Numbered from the stretch's first letter, positions 25,953 through 45,118 are shown. The stretch is 64,000 nucleotides of DNA from Marsupella aquatica (GCA_973895155.1 OZ316894.1:21018001-21082000), one strand, 5' to 3'. The notes: generated by a model not told the origin, from the letters alone. Made by a program: numbers and translations.

Positions 25953-26142
25953 GGTTACTTAACATTTGTGTAGATACTGGGATATGCTCTTGCTCATTCC
26001 TTGTATAGGCTACGGCTTAGTTTTGGTCTACTTTTGTATAAAGAGGGAAAAACCGGTTTGGTTTTTCTTTCCAGAACTTCCCGCTGAGCAGTCATATTGG
26101 TAGTAGTCTTTACCCTCCCCTAGACCAGAGTCAAGGGGAGAT

Positions 26143-26487
26143 TGTTAGGATTTACTCTTAGGTCTAGAGTTACGAATGTACCGTAGTTAAGACTAACCTT
26201 AGTCGCAGACTTGGTTAGGTTAGTCATGTTGTGCACACTCTATAACCAAGCGGTGTTTGCTTGGAGAGGTGGAACTCAGGCTCATTGTTACGGAGCCAGT
26301 TGAGAGATAGGGAGAGCTTGTGCTGTGGATGCTTGGTATGGCCGGTCGGCCTAGAGTGCAGTAAAGCTCTTGTGTGTTTCCGTGGACGTAGCCTCATGTG
26401 GAGGTGAACCACGTATCTCTCTATGTTGACTATTGTGTGTTGGATGGTTCATGGGCTTGCCGTTGCGATGGTCGTCTATGCTCAACA
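26143..26487 (+). repeat. copia 3' LTR
   Basis: 345 bp, preceded by a purine-rich plus-strand primer tract (AAGGGGAGAT at about 26133-26142) and followed by the CTCCA target duplication. Confidence 0.97.
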
Positions 26488-26920
26488 CTCCAATGTAATT
26501 TTGCAGACCTACGTTTGAACAACATGATAAAAAATTAGTCACTTGGTGTGACTAACACTTTTTTGTCTCAACTTTGTGAATACTGTGAACCGTTGCACAT
26601 GCTTCTTCCTGAATGTTGCAATCTTTTATTACAAAATTAAATGATAACACATCCTCAAAATAGTATGACCAAGGTTTGCGACACACAATGCTTGTACTAC
26701 CTTAAGAAGCTCATCAAAATGCTTCAAACAAACTGCTGAACACTACTCTACAAAACATAAGCACATTGCTTCTACAAAACTAAGGCAGCGGTACTTCTCC
26801 CGTATCGATGGCAACGGTAGTTCTCCCTAATCAAGGATTACTAAGTGAGCCTCTACCGATTGTCCCCATGTGTTCAAATGATCACACTTTTCTTCAAGAT
26901 GGGCGAGTCACTGAGCCTAG

Positions 26921-27324
26921 TCAGAGTGCTGCCAGCGGATACATCATGCCATCTCCCGAGCTGCCATCGCTGTTGTGTTGGCCCTCACGAGCTTCCTTCT
27001 CTCTCTCTTGCTCCCTCTCTTCTCTGAGTCTCCTGGCAGCAGCCCTCTGTCTCTTGAGCTTCAGACGGCGTGTCTGTTCTGTCATTGGCCTCCATAACTC
27101 AGCCATAACTTCTGATGCTCGGCTTCCCTATCTTCAGTTGGATCCTGGTTTGCAGGAGTGTTCTCCGTTGGTTGCTGCAAGGCTAGAACGTTCGTTGGAG
27201 CGCGAGCAGGGTGAGATTCCTGACCGTCATCGACAACGTCTATGATGATGATAGCCTTGGAGGAAGGCACAGGCGGAATTCTCCTGGAAGAAGAACCTGT
27301 GGCTTGATGTGTTTGAGGAGCCAT
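26921..27324 (-). pseudogene. small basic/acidic ORF of the Harbinger element with its own TATA box
   Basis: ATG at 27324 opens a frame with a hydrophobic-acidic patch (SSKAIIIIDVVDDGQES) that stops at 27082. A second frame overlaps it and continues leftward as a strongly basic then Glu/Arg-rich helix (RRLKLKRQRAAARRLREERE) to 26921. One frameshift near 27090 would join them into about 135 residues. The IIIIDVVDD patch resembles a SUMO-interacting motif. No family is recognised. It could be the start of another transposon gene or an accessory DNA-binding peptide. Confidence 0.35.
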
Positions 27325-27422
27325 GGAGAAAGCGCTTGTGTGACAGACAGAGACAGCGAGTGATGTGAGATTGCACCAAAGTATTAGCAAATGTTGAGAG
27401 TGTTCTGGTGGGCAGCCGACCC

Positions 27423-27434
27423 TTTATAAAATAA
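27423..27434 (-). promoter_or_regulatory. TATA-box candidate for the ORF starting at 27324
   Basis: On the minus strand the sequence TTATTTTATAAAGGG lies about 100 bp before ATG 27324. The intervening leader is pyrimidine-rich with no upstream ATG. Position and spacing fit a plant core promoter. Confidence 0.45.
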
Positions 27435-27786
27435 AACCTAAGTACATTGAAGGTAGTAGTGTGAGGTGGGAATCCGTTACCCTCACAAGATTTGGCATCC
27501 CCAAACCTCGTAGTCCCCCCTGTGTAGCCATAATAATTAAATGTGTGGGAGTGTCACAATTTAAGACAGGCCTGTTGCCTTGACAAGACGTGTCCCATTG
27601 ACAAGTCTTGTCAAACACCCGTTCCATGAACATTCAATTGGTAGTCTTCGTAGTACGTGTGTCCTTGCATACAACCTTGGAATGGGTCTTAAGTTAAGGT
27701 ACAAGTGAAAACATAGTGATTGCCAAAAACATTGGGGAAACCCAGCTTTCATATTTTATTTATGAAATATGGCTTACATTTGCATA

Positions 27787-29341
27787 CTACGGGCTTAGAG
27801 AATCTGGGACCGTATCGAACCCAGCTTGAGAGTGGATAATGCCCATCATATGCTTAAAGTGGGTCGGGGATCCATTTTGCTTGATGACCTCTGTGAGCAG
27901 CACAGTTGATTGTTGGGCTTTAATAATTGTTAGTTGATGCTTCAAATCAATTCTAGCTCGCTTTTCATCCTGTTTTCGCTGAATGCGTTCCCTTTTTGCC
28001 AATTCAGCAGATTGGGTATCAAGAAAGACCTTCTATCTAAATGCCTCTAATTCTCTAGCCTCTTTGCGGTCAGCTATTTCCTGTGCTCGCCACCTATCCT
28101 TGTCATCAATCAATTGAATCCTAAAAGCATTATTGTCTTGCAATTTTTCAGCATATACCTCAGCGAGATTGGGCCTGGAAGAGGCTTGTGTGTTTGAAGG
28201 TCTCTTTCCCTGCCGGGGACGTTGAGTGCCTCGTTCAGCTGTGACGGTTGGATGAGCAGACGTTGTGCCCTTGCTTCTACCTGGCGTTCGTGTGTGCGTG
28301 GATGTTGGAGTTGATGTTGGAGTTGGTTCTTCCACAAACCCAAAATTGGAATTAGGCTGGGATGTATTGTCAGCTGCAGTTGGAGGCTACGATTCTCCAG
28401 GTGGAGTTCGAGGGAGCGAGTCTTCAACATCAGCATCGCTGTTGCCGGTAGTAGGGCGGGTAGCCGCATCAAGATCATCGTCGGTAAATGTTTGAGCAAA
28501 TTGAAAGTCAGTGTCAACTGCTGCAACAAAGAGTAGTCAACCCATTAGCATAGCTCATAAGCGAGACACTAAATTGAGGTCCGAATGACAATGCACATGG
28601 AAGGAAGAAGCAGGATGTCGACAGGTTTGACTTTACCTGGTTCGTTCACGTTTACGTCCTCAGAAATTGGTGGTTCCGTTTTGGGTAACTCGTCATTTTC
28701 TGAACCTTCATCAACATACAATTCCCGGTGACCAAGCAGCCCACAAGCAACTATGCTTGGAGGCAAAACATTAGCTCTCTCCCCATAAATTGCATGCATA
28801 CGCTCAAAATGTGCGCAGATCTTCTTGTACTTGTCGGCAAGAGTAAGGCCTTGTCTCAACTCCGCTTCTGTCAATCCAGCCCCTGAGTCTCGCTTCATCG
28901 CCAGGGCCTCCTTGTACTTCTTAATGAACCGCTGAAACTTTTTCCCAAGGTTATCCCTTGTGGTCACAGATTTTCGGAAGCCGCTATCATGAAGGTCAAT
29001 GAGCATTTTTTTGAACACGGTCTTCTTTGGCAGATGTCTACTAGTGATAGATGGGCGGCTACTGGTGCCATTCAGCATAGCAAAATTCTCAGGGACTTCC
29101 AACTAATCAACAATGTGCGCAAGGTGCTCTGGTAACAACTTACGATTATCTCCACCTGAGGCCATTGCTGAAGCTGTTGCGACCATGTTGGCATCAGAGT
29201 CGGGAGGCTGGGAATGGCGAATGACAACTTCTGCAGGTGAGTACCGTGCTCGATCTGGGTAGGGGAAAAGATGGTGGATCACCAGAGGAATGTCCTGTCT
29301 CAACACCATGTTTGCCATTGCCAACCCCTACACAATTCATT
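27787..29341 (-). pseudogene. Harbinger-associated Myb/SANT-like protein, broken by stops
   Basis: Two exons on the minus strand, about 29341-28637 and 28520-27787, with a GT-AG intron. Exon 1 carries the SANT-like core: VTTRDNLGKKFQRFIKKYKE, DSGAGLTEAE, then CAHFERMHAIYGERANVLPP. Exon 2 is Pro/Thr/Ser-rich followed by a charged helix (KLQDNNAFRIQLIDDKDRW) and ends near FDTVPDSLSP. Three in-frame TAG codons (after HIVD, after GES and after EAFR) each fit a CAG-to-TAG change. In the superfamily this protein binds the element ends and helps import the transposase. It is convergent with the transposase gene, as expected. Confidence 0.85.
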
Positions 29342-30342
29342 CAGCTCTCAAATTCAGTGAGGGAATTACAGTTTCAAAATTTTGCCACAATCGACGCTGG
29401 CATTCATGGACCTTCAAGCACTTTGCGGCGGGTTCAAAAACTGGAGCGGGGGAAGAGTCACTACTGCCTTAACTCTTCGAAGGCCTTAACCATGGTTCGC
29501 CCTAAACCCACATTCATATGCACCGTGGACCCCTTTCAGATCTCACTACCCCAGGCAATGCGTGCCCGGACTCACCCTGTCGCGGGCCGCCCGAGTGCCT
29601 CGGGGGCCGCCCATGGTCGCGCTTTTTTCTTCTTCTTCGTTTTTGAGACGCCCTACTGGTGCGGTGACTCTTTCGAATTCATGTTTGTTTGGTAATATAA
29701 CAGCTGGGCCACGGTGTGGCGCCATCGGGAATGGAAAAATCCCCTGACTCGAGTGTGCAGGCTAGGTTCAGCGAATGTCATGCATGTTTTGGTTGCGTCC
29801 CTCCAAGCCTAATGCAGATTGCAGTGAGACTGCCCTATGAGCTATATTGAGACAGGCCATCCTTAGGATGTCTGCTTTAGGTCTAGAGGAGATGTGACCA
29901 ATAAGTGTAATTATTAGTGTAGAAAAGCCCACTTTGGATTACATGGTGGGTAAGCTAAAAAGTCACAGAAAGCCCACATATAGGGCCAGAAAAACATGAA
30001 TATGTAGTCATTGCAGGTAGGTGACATTTTGAAGATGGCCTCAAGCAAAGTCACAACACTGGTAAGGGGTCACCCTTTTGGCCATTTGGGGTATCCACAA
30101 TCACACTTTTCTGTATGAAGAGTTTGACCTGGAGGTACTCAATGCAGGTAAAAATGAGAATCCTTCATTGGTGGATTAGTGTGCTAGGACCCAAATCTTG
30201 AGACACTTGGGTTCATCATGATCTTAATCTAAAATATTGGATCACAGGGGTAAAATAATCTTGCATAATAATAGGACGGAACATTTTTTTTATTTTGATT
30301 TGATTTTGTTTTGTCTCTGATTTCTCATTAAATAAACATTTG

Positions 30343-30508
30343 TTTTTGGTTTCATATATATTAGAGTTTTTATGTATTTCAGTTTTAATTTTGGGCAAGA
30401 GCAGGCAAGCATCGGTCAGAGATTGTTTTTGGGTTTCGTATATATTAACGTTTTTATGTATTTCAAATTTAATTGTGGGCAAGTGCAGGCAAGCATCGGT
30501 CAGACATT
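30343..30508. repeat. 83-bp imperfect tandem duplication
   Basis: Copies begin at 30343 and 30426 and share TTTTTATGTATTTCA and GCAGGCAAGCATCGGTCAGA, with scattered substitutions. Confidence 0.9.
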
Positions 30509-32690
30509 TCTGACGGAAAGAGTGCGCGGGTGAATGCATTCCCCAAAAATATTTTTTGGAGCTTAACATGAAGGGCAGGGTATTACAGTGTTTGACTTAT
30601 TTTGAATTCAAACTATTATGTGACTATTTCTTACGTCAGTCATATTGGCCAAATGCGTTAGGTGATAATCTTTACTTCATGCAAATAATGTAACCAAGCC
30701 CTCTCTATTCACCTGCTGGAGATAGCAACTTTAAATGATTGTGATAGGCTGTTCACCCATTCCTTATTGACCCAAGTCACGAAGCATCTTAGGAGTTCTG
30801 TTGTGAATACAATTTGTTCCTGAAATTAGCTGTGAACAATTCATGTGGAAATGAATGTAAATTTACAAAGTGAACTGTTCCATAGATTTCCTACGTCTAG
30901 TTTCCAAGATATGAAAATCCCATGTCAGTTGTCAAAAAAACTGATACTGCCCAAAATAAAATAGGCTGGTGACAGTCTCTCCTATCGATCTCATGGTAGG
31001 TGAATAAAGCGCAAGGACGTAAAGATCTTCTCTATAAACACTAAGATACAAATGACCCTCTCAATCGTCCTTTTTTGAAAATCCGGCAGACGATGGAGAA
31101 TGGGAAACGGATTCCAATCCTGAAACGTAAAAGCCTCCTCCGTGTGAACTATGGCAGGGGACCAAAGATAATAATGTAAAATCTACGAGTTCTTGGACAG
31201 TAGGCTATTCACAAGAGAAAGGCCTTCTTTCCTGGCACAGAAACTCTTCACCTACTCCAGAGGTATTCCTACTTTTGGTGACTATTAATGCTCCGATCTG
31301 AACTCGTAAGACCATATGCAACGACAATACGAACTACTGCTGCGTTCCCGAATCGCTCGTCCAGTCAAAGACCAATATAACTTGTTCCGGAGCCATTGCA
31401 TACTAAAGTCACGCAAGAACACCCCTAGTTAACTTTCATACGTAACAGCAAATAGGGTGAAACTTGTCGCCACAATTCACAGCCTCTCCACATTCGTGAC
31501 ATCACTGGTCGAGTGAAATAAATTGCTCTTCTAAAAGATAGACCGTATCCTTCCCTCCAGCAAATAATCTCATACATAGAAACTGTGCCTGAACAAAGAC
31601 CATTTTAAGGCAAGTCCTGAGACTGAAAGTAAAAGTTGGAAAGGAGGTCAACATAGTTGCATGTACACAGCGAATGCTACAAATATTTACAGCAACCCTC
31701 GAGAGTGGAGCAAATCAGATGCCAAAAGAGTTCACTAGGTAATATAGAACCCTTCAAACAGGAAAGGACAATTTCTGGATAGTCTAGGCATTCAAATTCA
31801 AAACCATAAACGCTACAATATTAAATGGGCTGAAACAAGGACAGAAAACGCTCACCTGCTGGAAAAGGATGTATCATCGCCTGAACGATGGAAGGGAGAA
31901 TAAGAGATAAAAGAAATTACGATTTGACATTTTCTTGCTTGTAATAGCAACTAGGCATAGTCTTGGCTAAAACTCTACAAGAGTTTGAATTGAAGTGAAA
32001 AATAGTGCCTTAAAATTAAGAAAATTCGAACCAACATCTTAACCGAATGCTCGGGTGCCACAGTTGACTCTCTGTAAGAGTCCGAATTACAAGCCAAAAC
32101 TTTCGGTAGCAAACCTTTCATTTATCCACTAGTACAGAGAATCACAGTTACTTTGAACCGTTCACAAGAACATACTAGAAGAAAAAGTCCCTCTTACATG
32201 AGCGCCATATTGGCACTACTCTATGCCACTAAGGAACATCTCTAAGAACTTGCAACGTGATGCAGATCTGTTGTGATACTAGTCCAAGTTTGCACAAGCC
32301 AAGACAGCTAGCATTCACCAGATGGCCAAAGGTCAACTTAACTTGACTGAGTCTCACAAACAAGACTAGAGAACTGACATCACACAATTCACATTCTGAA
32401 GAACCACGATTAAAATTTAACCAAGACTGTAGCTAATGTGCACCAAAAACTTTGTAATGACTAACAACAAAAGCTCAACATTGCCAACCTCCAGATACCC
32501 GGAAACTCGAAGTAAAAAGAGATGATCTTACACAATTGCCATAAACAACGCATTAGTTGTCTCAGTCTATTCAGGTGAGCATTCACATACTACAGCACCA
32601 ACATGATTGAAAAACTCCTTTCTAGGTAAAGGGTCGACATACCTTGTTCGAAGATAACAAAGCTGACAAGGACAGACAAATGCATGTTAC

Positions 32691-32811
32691 CTCCGAAATT
32701 CAGTTCGGTTGCTTGACATCCAACGGCAACTTTTTCATTCTTTGTAACTCTGGCACCATCTTGCAGAATTATCCACTGCCAGCCGTAAGAGCGAAGCTTT
32801 TCATCAAGATT
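32691..32811 (-). other. possible isolated exon
   Basis: A minus-strand open stretch with a protein-like composition (NLDEKLRSYGWQWIILQDG, then VAVGCQATELNFGG) ends exactly at a consensus GAG|GTAACA donor. No matching partner exon or family was recognised. It could be a decayed gene fragment or chance. Confidence 0.2.
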
Positions 32812-35264
32812 TAGGTATGAACAGATATAAAACAGTAATCCTCCGAAGAGACAAAGTACATGACATCAACTCAACATACAATTCTAGCACGACTCCAAAT
32901 GTTGCGTCTCATGTGAAGATATGCAATAATTTACTAGTGAATCCTGCCAGGAATCAACCTCCACGCCCATTACATTGTGTATCAAACCCGCAGCAAAACA
33001 TGCCAGATGAGCAGGCATGGTAGGATTGAATTATATTATTAAGTCAGCTAGGGGAGCATTTCCCTTAGTCTTAAGGATAGGTCTTAACGAGACCCCTCAA
33101 TCAACATATTCAGTGTTTCCAACAAAAGTTACGATTAGTTGTGTACTCTCCTTGCCTTCACCACGAGTGACCAGAAAATTCACGGACACTTCATTTCTGA
33201 ATGGGTGAATGGACATCCATTTAGATTACCATTACATGCTGTTACTGTAATCAACCTCATCCTCCTCTCCAAATGCCTTCACTTTCTGGCTTCTGCGTGT
33301 AAAGTGGACAGTAAACGCTCAAAGCTGTCATTTTTCCCTTTCTATTTCTTCCGACAGGGACCACAGCCTTGTTGAATCCAGAGCAATATCCGCATACCCA
33401 ATCACGACTGAATTTAGTAATAAAATGAACAAACTTTCTATGGTTGAGACTTACCTCTACCAGTTCAGGTGACCAGGGTGTAAAGAATACTATAAGTGTA
33501 CTACAAACGGATAGTCCAGTGACAAGACCGACAAGGAGTAATTGGAATGTACAAATCTATCGCAAACTGTAAACGAATCCGAATTCAATGTCACCGTATC
33601 CAATTTTGCAGACAGAGTCGTTTGACCTTAAACCATGGAACGAGGGAACGAGAGCTTGATAATAGATATCTGACGGGTGACTTTACGCGTACAAAAGGTA
33701 AGGCAAAATGGACAGTAGAAGATCCCCAACAAACCACAAGACGGTCCCAGCCATCAGACAAACAAAGTGGGATATTGCGATACACAATTAGAGACGACAA
33801 CATTCCAACCTGTTAAGAATTGCATAGAGGCAAGGGGCTCCAAGCGCATTGCTGGTTTAGGGTGCTGAAAACACAGCGGGCTGCCACCACCTAAAGTTCA
33901 TAAGCTGTCAGATTCAACACAATTGTTTTTTACAAAAAAACCTAATGATCTCCTCAAATGCATATATGCCACTATCCCAAAAGAGTGGAGACTTACTAAC
34001 TAACCGACTTACTGACTAACCGACCAGCTAGACCGATAAAAATAACACGATCGAAAGAAATTCGGAGATTATGAGAAGTGCTACAGTTAGGGAGAGCTGA
34101 TAAAAATGTGTTGTCAGTAATCCCTTAGTCTCTACACTGGACACTCTGCCTCATCTTGAGATGCAACTGTAAGAGGCTCTCAGGAACTTAAGGAGCGCAC
34201 CAGGTACATGTACTGCTGTACCCCGATAACAGGGAGACTAATGTACCTTTCTGAAAGCTGTTACCTGGCGCTTTAGCACCAATAATATCGCTGATAGAAC
34301 CTGAAAGCATCCCTGAAGGAAAGAAAGTAAATCAGACTCCAACCTCTTTCAATAGTCAAGATGAGATACTCCATAAATTATTTTAATCCTGACACGCATA
34401 GGACTTGGTGATAACAGTGGCACGTTTAGGCCCAACCATCGCCATTTTGTAAAGAACCGATACATAACAGCTACATTGTCTTATCACAATGGTTTCTGTT
34501 AGGCAAAATCAATTCCTCTCTCTTCCCATTATCACATATTCAGAGAGCCATTTCTTATTCTGAACCCCTACCCTACAAGCAGGCATCGGATAACCCAAGC
34601 ACATGTCCAGATGATCAACACTTAGTTAATGTCTACAATGTAAACTTCGTCTTCAAAGTAGCAAGCTGCACAGGGAATGCTACCGCTCATAATAATCCTC
34701 TAAAAGCAAACGCTAAATACAGTACTATAGTCGCAAACGTTTTCTGCAAGCCACTGGCTACTCTGTCAGTAGGTGGCCCGCAATCTTCGTGATGTCCTCA
34801 CTAATGTAGAAATTTAGCCAAAGCAAAGACAATTCGAAGAATACTTGGATGAGAACAAAATACTAGCATGTCAATCTCTTCACAGACAGGAATGGACAGG
34901 AAAAACGCCTTCGGCGTGTTGTCTTACAATAGAACAGTGTTTATCCTTCTGGCAGTATCGCCCAGTAACAAATGGTCGCCAGACCAACAGCAGCTGTTTC
35001 CCAGAGCCCACCCTCGCCACCTACTGTGCTCGCGCCTCTGTGCTTCGCACAGAGTGGCAAAGATGGTGACAGAGCAGATCAATGAACAGGATGAGTGTCC
35101 CAATGTCAAGTAGATACCTTGATCAGAGCACCACGTCTTTTGAAATGACCTTTTAAAACCTATGCCTACATACGTACCCACAACAGTGCCTGATTACAAC
35201 AGGAAGTACACCGCAAACCTAAACGAAAGGAATATGTAAGTGCCAGTAGACTGGCATAACCACA

Positions 35265-41783
<6,519 letters not shown>

Positions 41784-42361
41784 TCCTCCTCCGCCGATCA
41801 ACTCCGCAACACCAAATTCACCACCCGGCACGGGACCCTTTGCAAATGATCAATCGACCTACAACCAAAAACCTCTTCCGTTCTCCTACTCCTCCTCGCT
41901 ACCTCTTCTTACATCGCCTTCTCCTACACATACCTCGTTCAAACACCCAGAGGAACACCGCAAGCACCAATCCCTCAATTCCTCAATCCCTAGCCACGTT
42001 CATGGCCACAAAAACAATCGGCAGCAAATTCCTCCTCCTCCTACCTACCCTCGTTCTCCCATTTGTCACGCATTGAACTCGTTGCGGTTTGTTCTGCTCC
42101 TTTCTCGGTGCTTCTCCGCTTTATCTGAACAAAAATGTAGGGCCTCGAGGTCCGACAACAACAGCGGATCGATCGAATCATCAAACTCCTTCACTCTCCG
42201 AATCGATTTTGCCTCCTCCCACCGCAATCATCAAAGAGCATTTGACACTGTGGTGGAGTTTGCTCCGCTGCTGCTGCCTCGATGAACTTCCCCGAACAGG
42301 AATGAGACGCGAGGGACGAATATATGGACCTGAGGGGTGAGAGTGGGCGGGCCCAGGAATA
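41784..42361 (-). promoter_or_regulatory. PRP4 kinase 5' leader and promoter region
   Basis: The stretch upstream of ATG 41783 is pyrimidine-rich on the plus strand (purine-rich on the gene strand) for about 500 bp and then meets a MITE-like inverted repeat at 42362. No clear TATA box was found, as is common for housekeeping genes. The plus-strand frames here and across 39.2-41.8 kb are shadows of the charged PRP4 N-terminus. Confidence 0.45.
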
Positions 42362-43158
42362 GAGGCCGTCTTGCATGTCCAGTAGAAGGCCCTAAAAACC
42401 AGGCCCATAAGTTAAGGTCCTCAAAAAATAGGCCCATGAGTTAAGGTCCTCGAAAGATAGGCCTCGAAAAATAGGCCCTTAAACTACCACTCTCCACCAC
42501 GTTTGGGGAGGACCAAAAAAATAGGCCTTATTACTTTTTTAAAACATTCTTCATTCATTCTAGTAACCTGAATACACCAGGTTTTGCTATGGGACCTAAA
42601 CACTCCCTCAATCTAATTTTTCTAAGCATATCTCTTTTCCAAGAGCATCTTCTCCCTGAAACTTATTTTGGCGACATGTGTCCGGTAGCTTTTACTTTAT
42701 TCTAGCCCTTGAGGTTGGAGTGCCATAGCCTTTGGTTTTGCAGAATTTTTGCTGTGATTGCACATGAGGGGGCTATAGCAACTTTATCTCTCATTCTCTG
42801 ATTTGGTGGCAGGCATCAGGTTGAGGGCTTGATTGTGCAGGGTCACTCACATGCGAGTCGGGCCTAATTTAATGTCCTCAAAAACAGGCCCTTCAGCAAG
42901 GCACTCTATGAGTGAATGTGACATTCATGCCTCAACTTCTTCCTGAGGTAGGCAGACAGCTACATTTTAGCATATTTGAGGGCAAGGGCCAAAAACCTTC
43001 CGGTCTTTCATTTCCCAACCTTTAAATTTCTAATAAAATTTCTTTCCTTAGCTGGTTATTTAGATATGTGGGTTGCACTTTCTACCAACAATGTAGGAGT
43101 GGTAGGGGCCAATGTTTTCAGGACCTTCTACATGCAAGCTCGCATGCAAGACGGCCCT
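42362..43158. mobile_element. MITE-like element with 14-bp perfect inverted ends
   Basis: GGCCGTCTTGCATG (42364-42377) is exactly inverted at 43143-43156. The right end extends to GGGCCGTC with TAA outside it, the left to GAGGCC with ATA outside. About 795 bp, no coding capacity. GGGCC-type ends with a TWA-like flank fit Tourist/Harbinger-derived MITEs, but the assignment is tentative. Inside the left part the phrase ATAGGCCC..GTTAAGGTCCTC is tandemly repeated (42388-42480). Confidence 0.55.
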
Positions 43159-45118
43159 AACAATTTCATAATTGATGACTGGAGCGGGAGGGACCTGGCG
43201 GAGGGTGTCCTTGACCTAAAAAACAGCCAGAGACATAAGCATCAAAGTGGCTAACCCCCATCAAAGCAGCTAACCCTTATTATTAAACAATGGGTTGTTA
43301 CATGAGAGAAGTCTTCTACAAAGCTACAAGGGGGCTTGCAAGGGGGTCTCAAAACCTCAAGGGGATCCCCATTATTAAAGTAGGTATATTGTATGATGTG
43401 AGCAGACAGGAATTTTGGCTAGCAAGAAGAGTATTGTTAGCGTCATGAGTGTTTCTCAGTATTTGTGATTTCTGCTGACTTTTGTATTTCTAGTGCATTT
43501 CAAGAATTCCATATGGCTAGCAAGTTCTCTAGCCCTAGGAGGAGTCCCAAATTGGGTTGTACTGACCAAGTTTTGGATAGCTAGGGACTAAGTTTGCTAT
43601 GGAAGTGGGGATTTTTCATCATAACCAGGAAACGGCATTGTGTTTGAAAATCATTTTTTGGGGTCCCCTGAGTAAAAAGTAGTTTGAACTTAAACACGTC
43701 GCCATTTTAACACAACGCCCTGGTGCTGTGTTCGAACATGACGTTGTGTTCAAATATGACCCAAACATGATGTTGGGTTTGAATGTGATTTTGTGATCAA
43801 ATAAAACTGCCAAATATGACACTGAGTTCACATACATTTGCACAAGAAGGTAACAGCAAACAAAATACAATTGGTTTGATTCAAAACTGAGGGATTACAA
43901 TTGGAATTCTTGTTCAGTTGACTCGGGATGGCTACTTCATTGCCTTCAACAAGCATGGTCCAAAAGTTTTGCTACTATCTAAGAGTCTTTTGTAGAGAGG
44001 TGGACCAAGTTTGTCACAATTTTCCATTCCAGGAGCAGGACGTCTACATTCCTTGCTTGCCTTTGGTGGCGGAGAGAAATCCATCAGGTGATCCAAAAGC
44101 CACAAATCAAAATTGTCTATTAATACTGATTTCCCAACATAGACACAAGCAGTGATTTAATCAAAGTTCACAAACTTCACTTTCCCACTGGAGATATACA
44201 CTTCCCCATTCATATTTTGCCAAAACAATTTGCCAATTATTGGCATGAGTTTCGGACAACAAATAGAACTTTCGCACTCTGTAAATCTTCTCTACAATAA
44301 ATTAAACAGACCAGGGCTCGAGTGCTCTTGTCATGAACGTTTCCTTAACACGCAACTGTCCCGGACGAGGAGCACGTATAAGGTAATCACGGTCTTGTTG
44401 ACCGTTACTGGGGAGTAATAGGCTCGACGCGGTTCTGACACAGGCACGACTGACTGGAGCCAAGAGTGCCTAGGGAGGAACTGGGGAGGGCCGGTTCTCC
44501 CAATAACAGACAAAAAAGATTGTGATTACATTATGTAATCAAGGGTAGGTCATGCAATTACCGGTTACTCCCGGTTGGACGAACAAGATTAGATCCATCA
44601 AAAATGGTCGCGGCAGGGGAAAAGCGAGACAAGAGGGGATGGGTGTTCATACTATCGTTTAGGGCAGGCTGCATTGTGAATGTTGATGCGTTGTGGCGTT
44701 GTGATGAGCAGGGATGGCGGTGAGTTGTTGGTGCAAATGGAGGCCAGTTGCTGTTGCAGGGATGGAGGCCAGTTGTTGTGTGACGGGAGTGGCCAATGCT
44801 TTGGAGCGGGGAATGGAGATTGCGGCATTGTTTTTGAAGTTTTTGTTGCTGTTATTGTGGCGTTGTGCAATGTCGATGGCTTGCAATGTCATTGCGGGGA
44901 ATGGCCGATGTTCTTTGGAGCGGGGAATGGAGATCGCGACATTCATTTGAAATTTCTATTGTTATTATTGTGGTGCTGTGCAATGTCGCTATGTTTGATG
45001 TGAATAACTGTTGGTGCTCAACTCCTACTGCAATATTGGTTAAAATGACGATGTGTGTGGACAATTTAGTTTCATTCTCGTCAATAACTGAATTTGTGGA
45101 GTCGGTGGTGTAGGGATA
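43159..45118. other. gene-free stretch with a degenerate tandem repeat
   Basis: It contains a GGGGGTCTCAAAA word (about 43343), short repeated AACATGA/TGTGTT phrases (43720-43830) and a tandem repeat at 44780-45000. No gene recognised. Confidence 0.5.
44780..45000. repeat. tandem repeat, period about 110 bp, two copies
   Basis: Copies beginning near 44789 and 44900 share TTTGGAGCGGGGAATGGAGAT, ATTGTGGCGTTGTGCAATGTCG-like and TTGTTATTATTG-like phrases. Short ORFs on both strands here arise from the repetition. Confidence 0.75.

Larger units (their letters stand above)
19898..26487 (+). mobile_element. complete Ty1/copia LTR retrotransposon
   Basis: The element is 6590 bp long. The 5' LTR is 19898-20242 and the 3' LTR 26143-26487. 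Each is 345 bp, starts TGTTAGG and ends CTCAACA. A primer site TGGTATCAGAGC follows the 5' LTR and a purine-rich tract (AAGGGGAGAT) precedes the 3' LTR. The pol order protease-integrase-RT-RNase H is diagnostic of copia. By my count the LTRs differ at 11 of 345 sites, 10 of them transitions. This suggests a moderately old insertion into the Harbinger element followed by cytosine-deamination decay. Confidence 0.97.
15942..29653. mobile_element. PIF/Harbinger-type DNA transposon, interrupted by a nested copia element
   Basis: The left end reads GGGTGTCTCAAATACG (15942) and the right end, reverse-complemented, GGGCGTCTCAAAAACG (ending 29653). Both are bordered by a TA-containing trinucleotide (CTA left, TAC right), compatible with but not proving the 3-bp target duplication of this superfamily. 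GC-rich subterminal zones also resemble each other. Inside are the two genes expected of the superfamily: a DDE transposase on plus (17.5-19.1 kb) and a Myb/SANT-like protein on minus (27.8-29.3 kb), in convergent arrangement. A copia retrotransposon (19898-26487) sits between them. Without it the element would be about 7.1 kb. Both genes carry stops or frameshifts, so the copy is not autonomous. Confidence 0.8.
29654..35264. other. gene-poor spacer between the Harbinger element and PRP4 kinase
   Basis: No confident gene was seen. It holds an 83-bp tandem duplication (30343-30508) and, on minus, a short open stretch at 32691-32811 ending in a good GAG|GTAACA donor. That stretch could be an exon of an unrecognised gene. 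The stretch immediately left of 35265 is expected to be the PRP4 trailer. Base composition is fairly even and no repeats of retrotransposon type were recognised. Confidence 0.5.

Noticed and set aside
42976-43254. 92-codon plus ORF
   Set aside because: It crosses the right end of the MITE-like element and has no domain or conservation clue.
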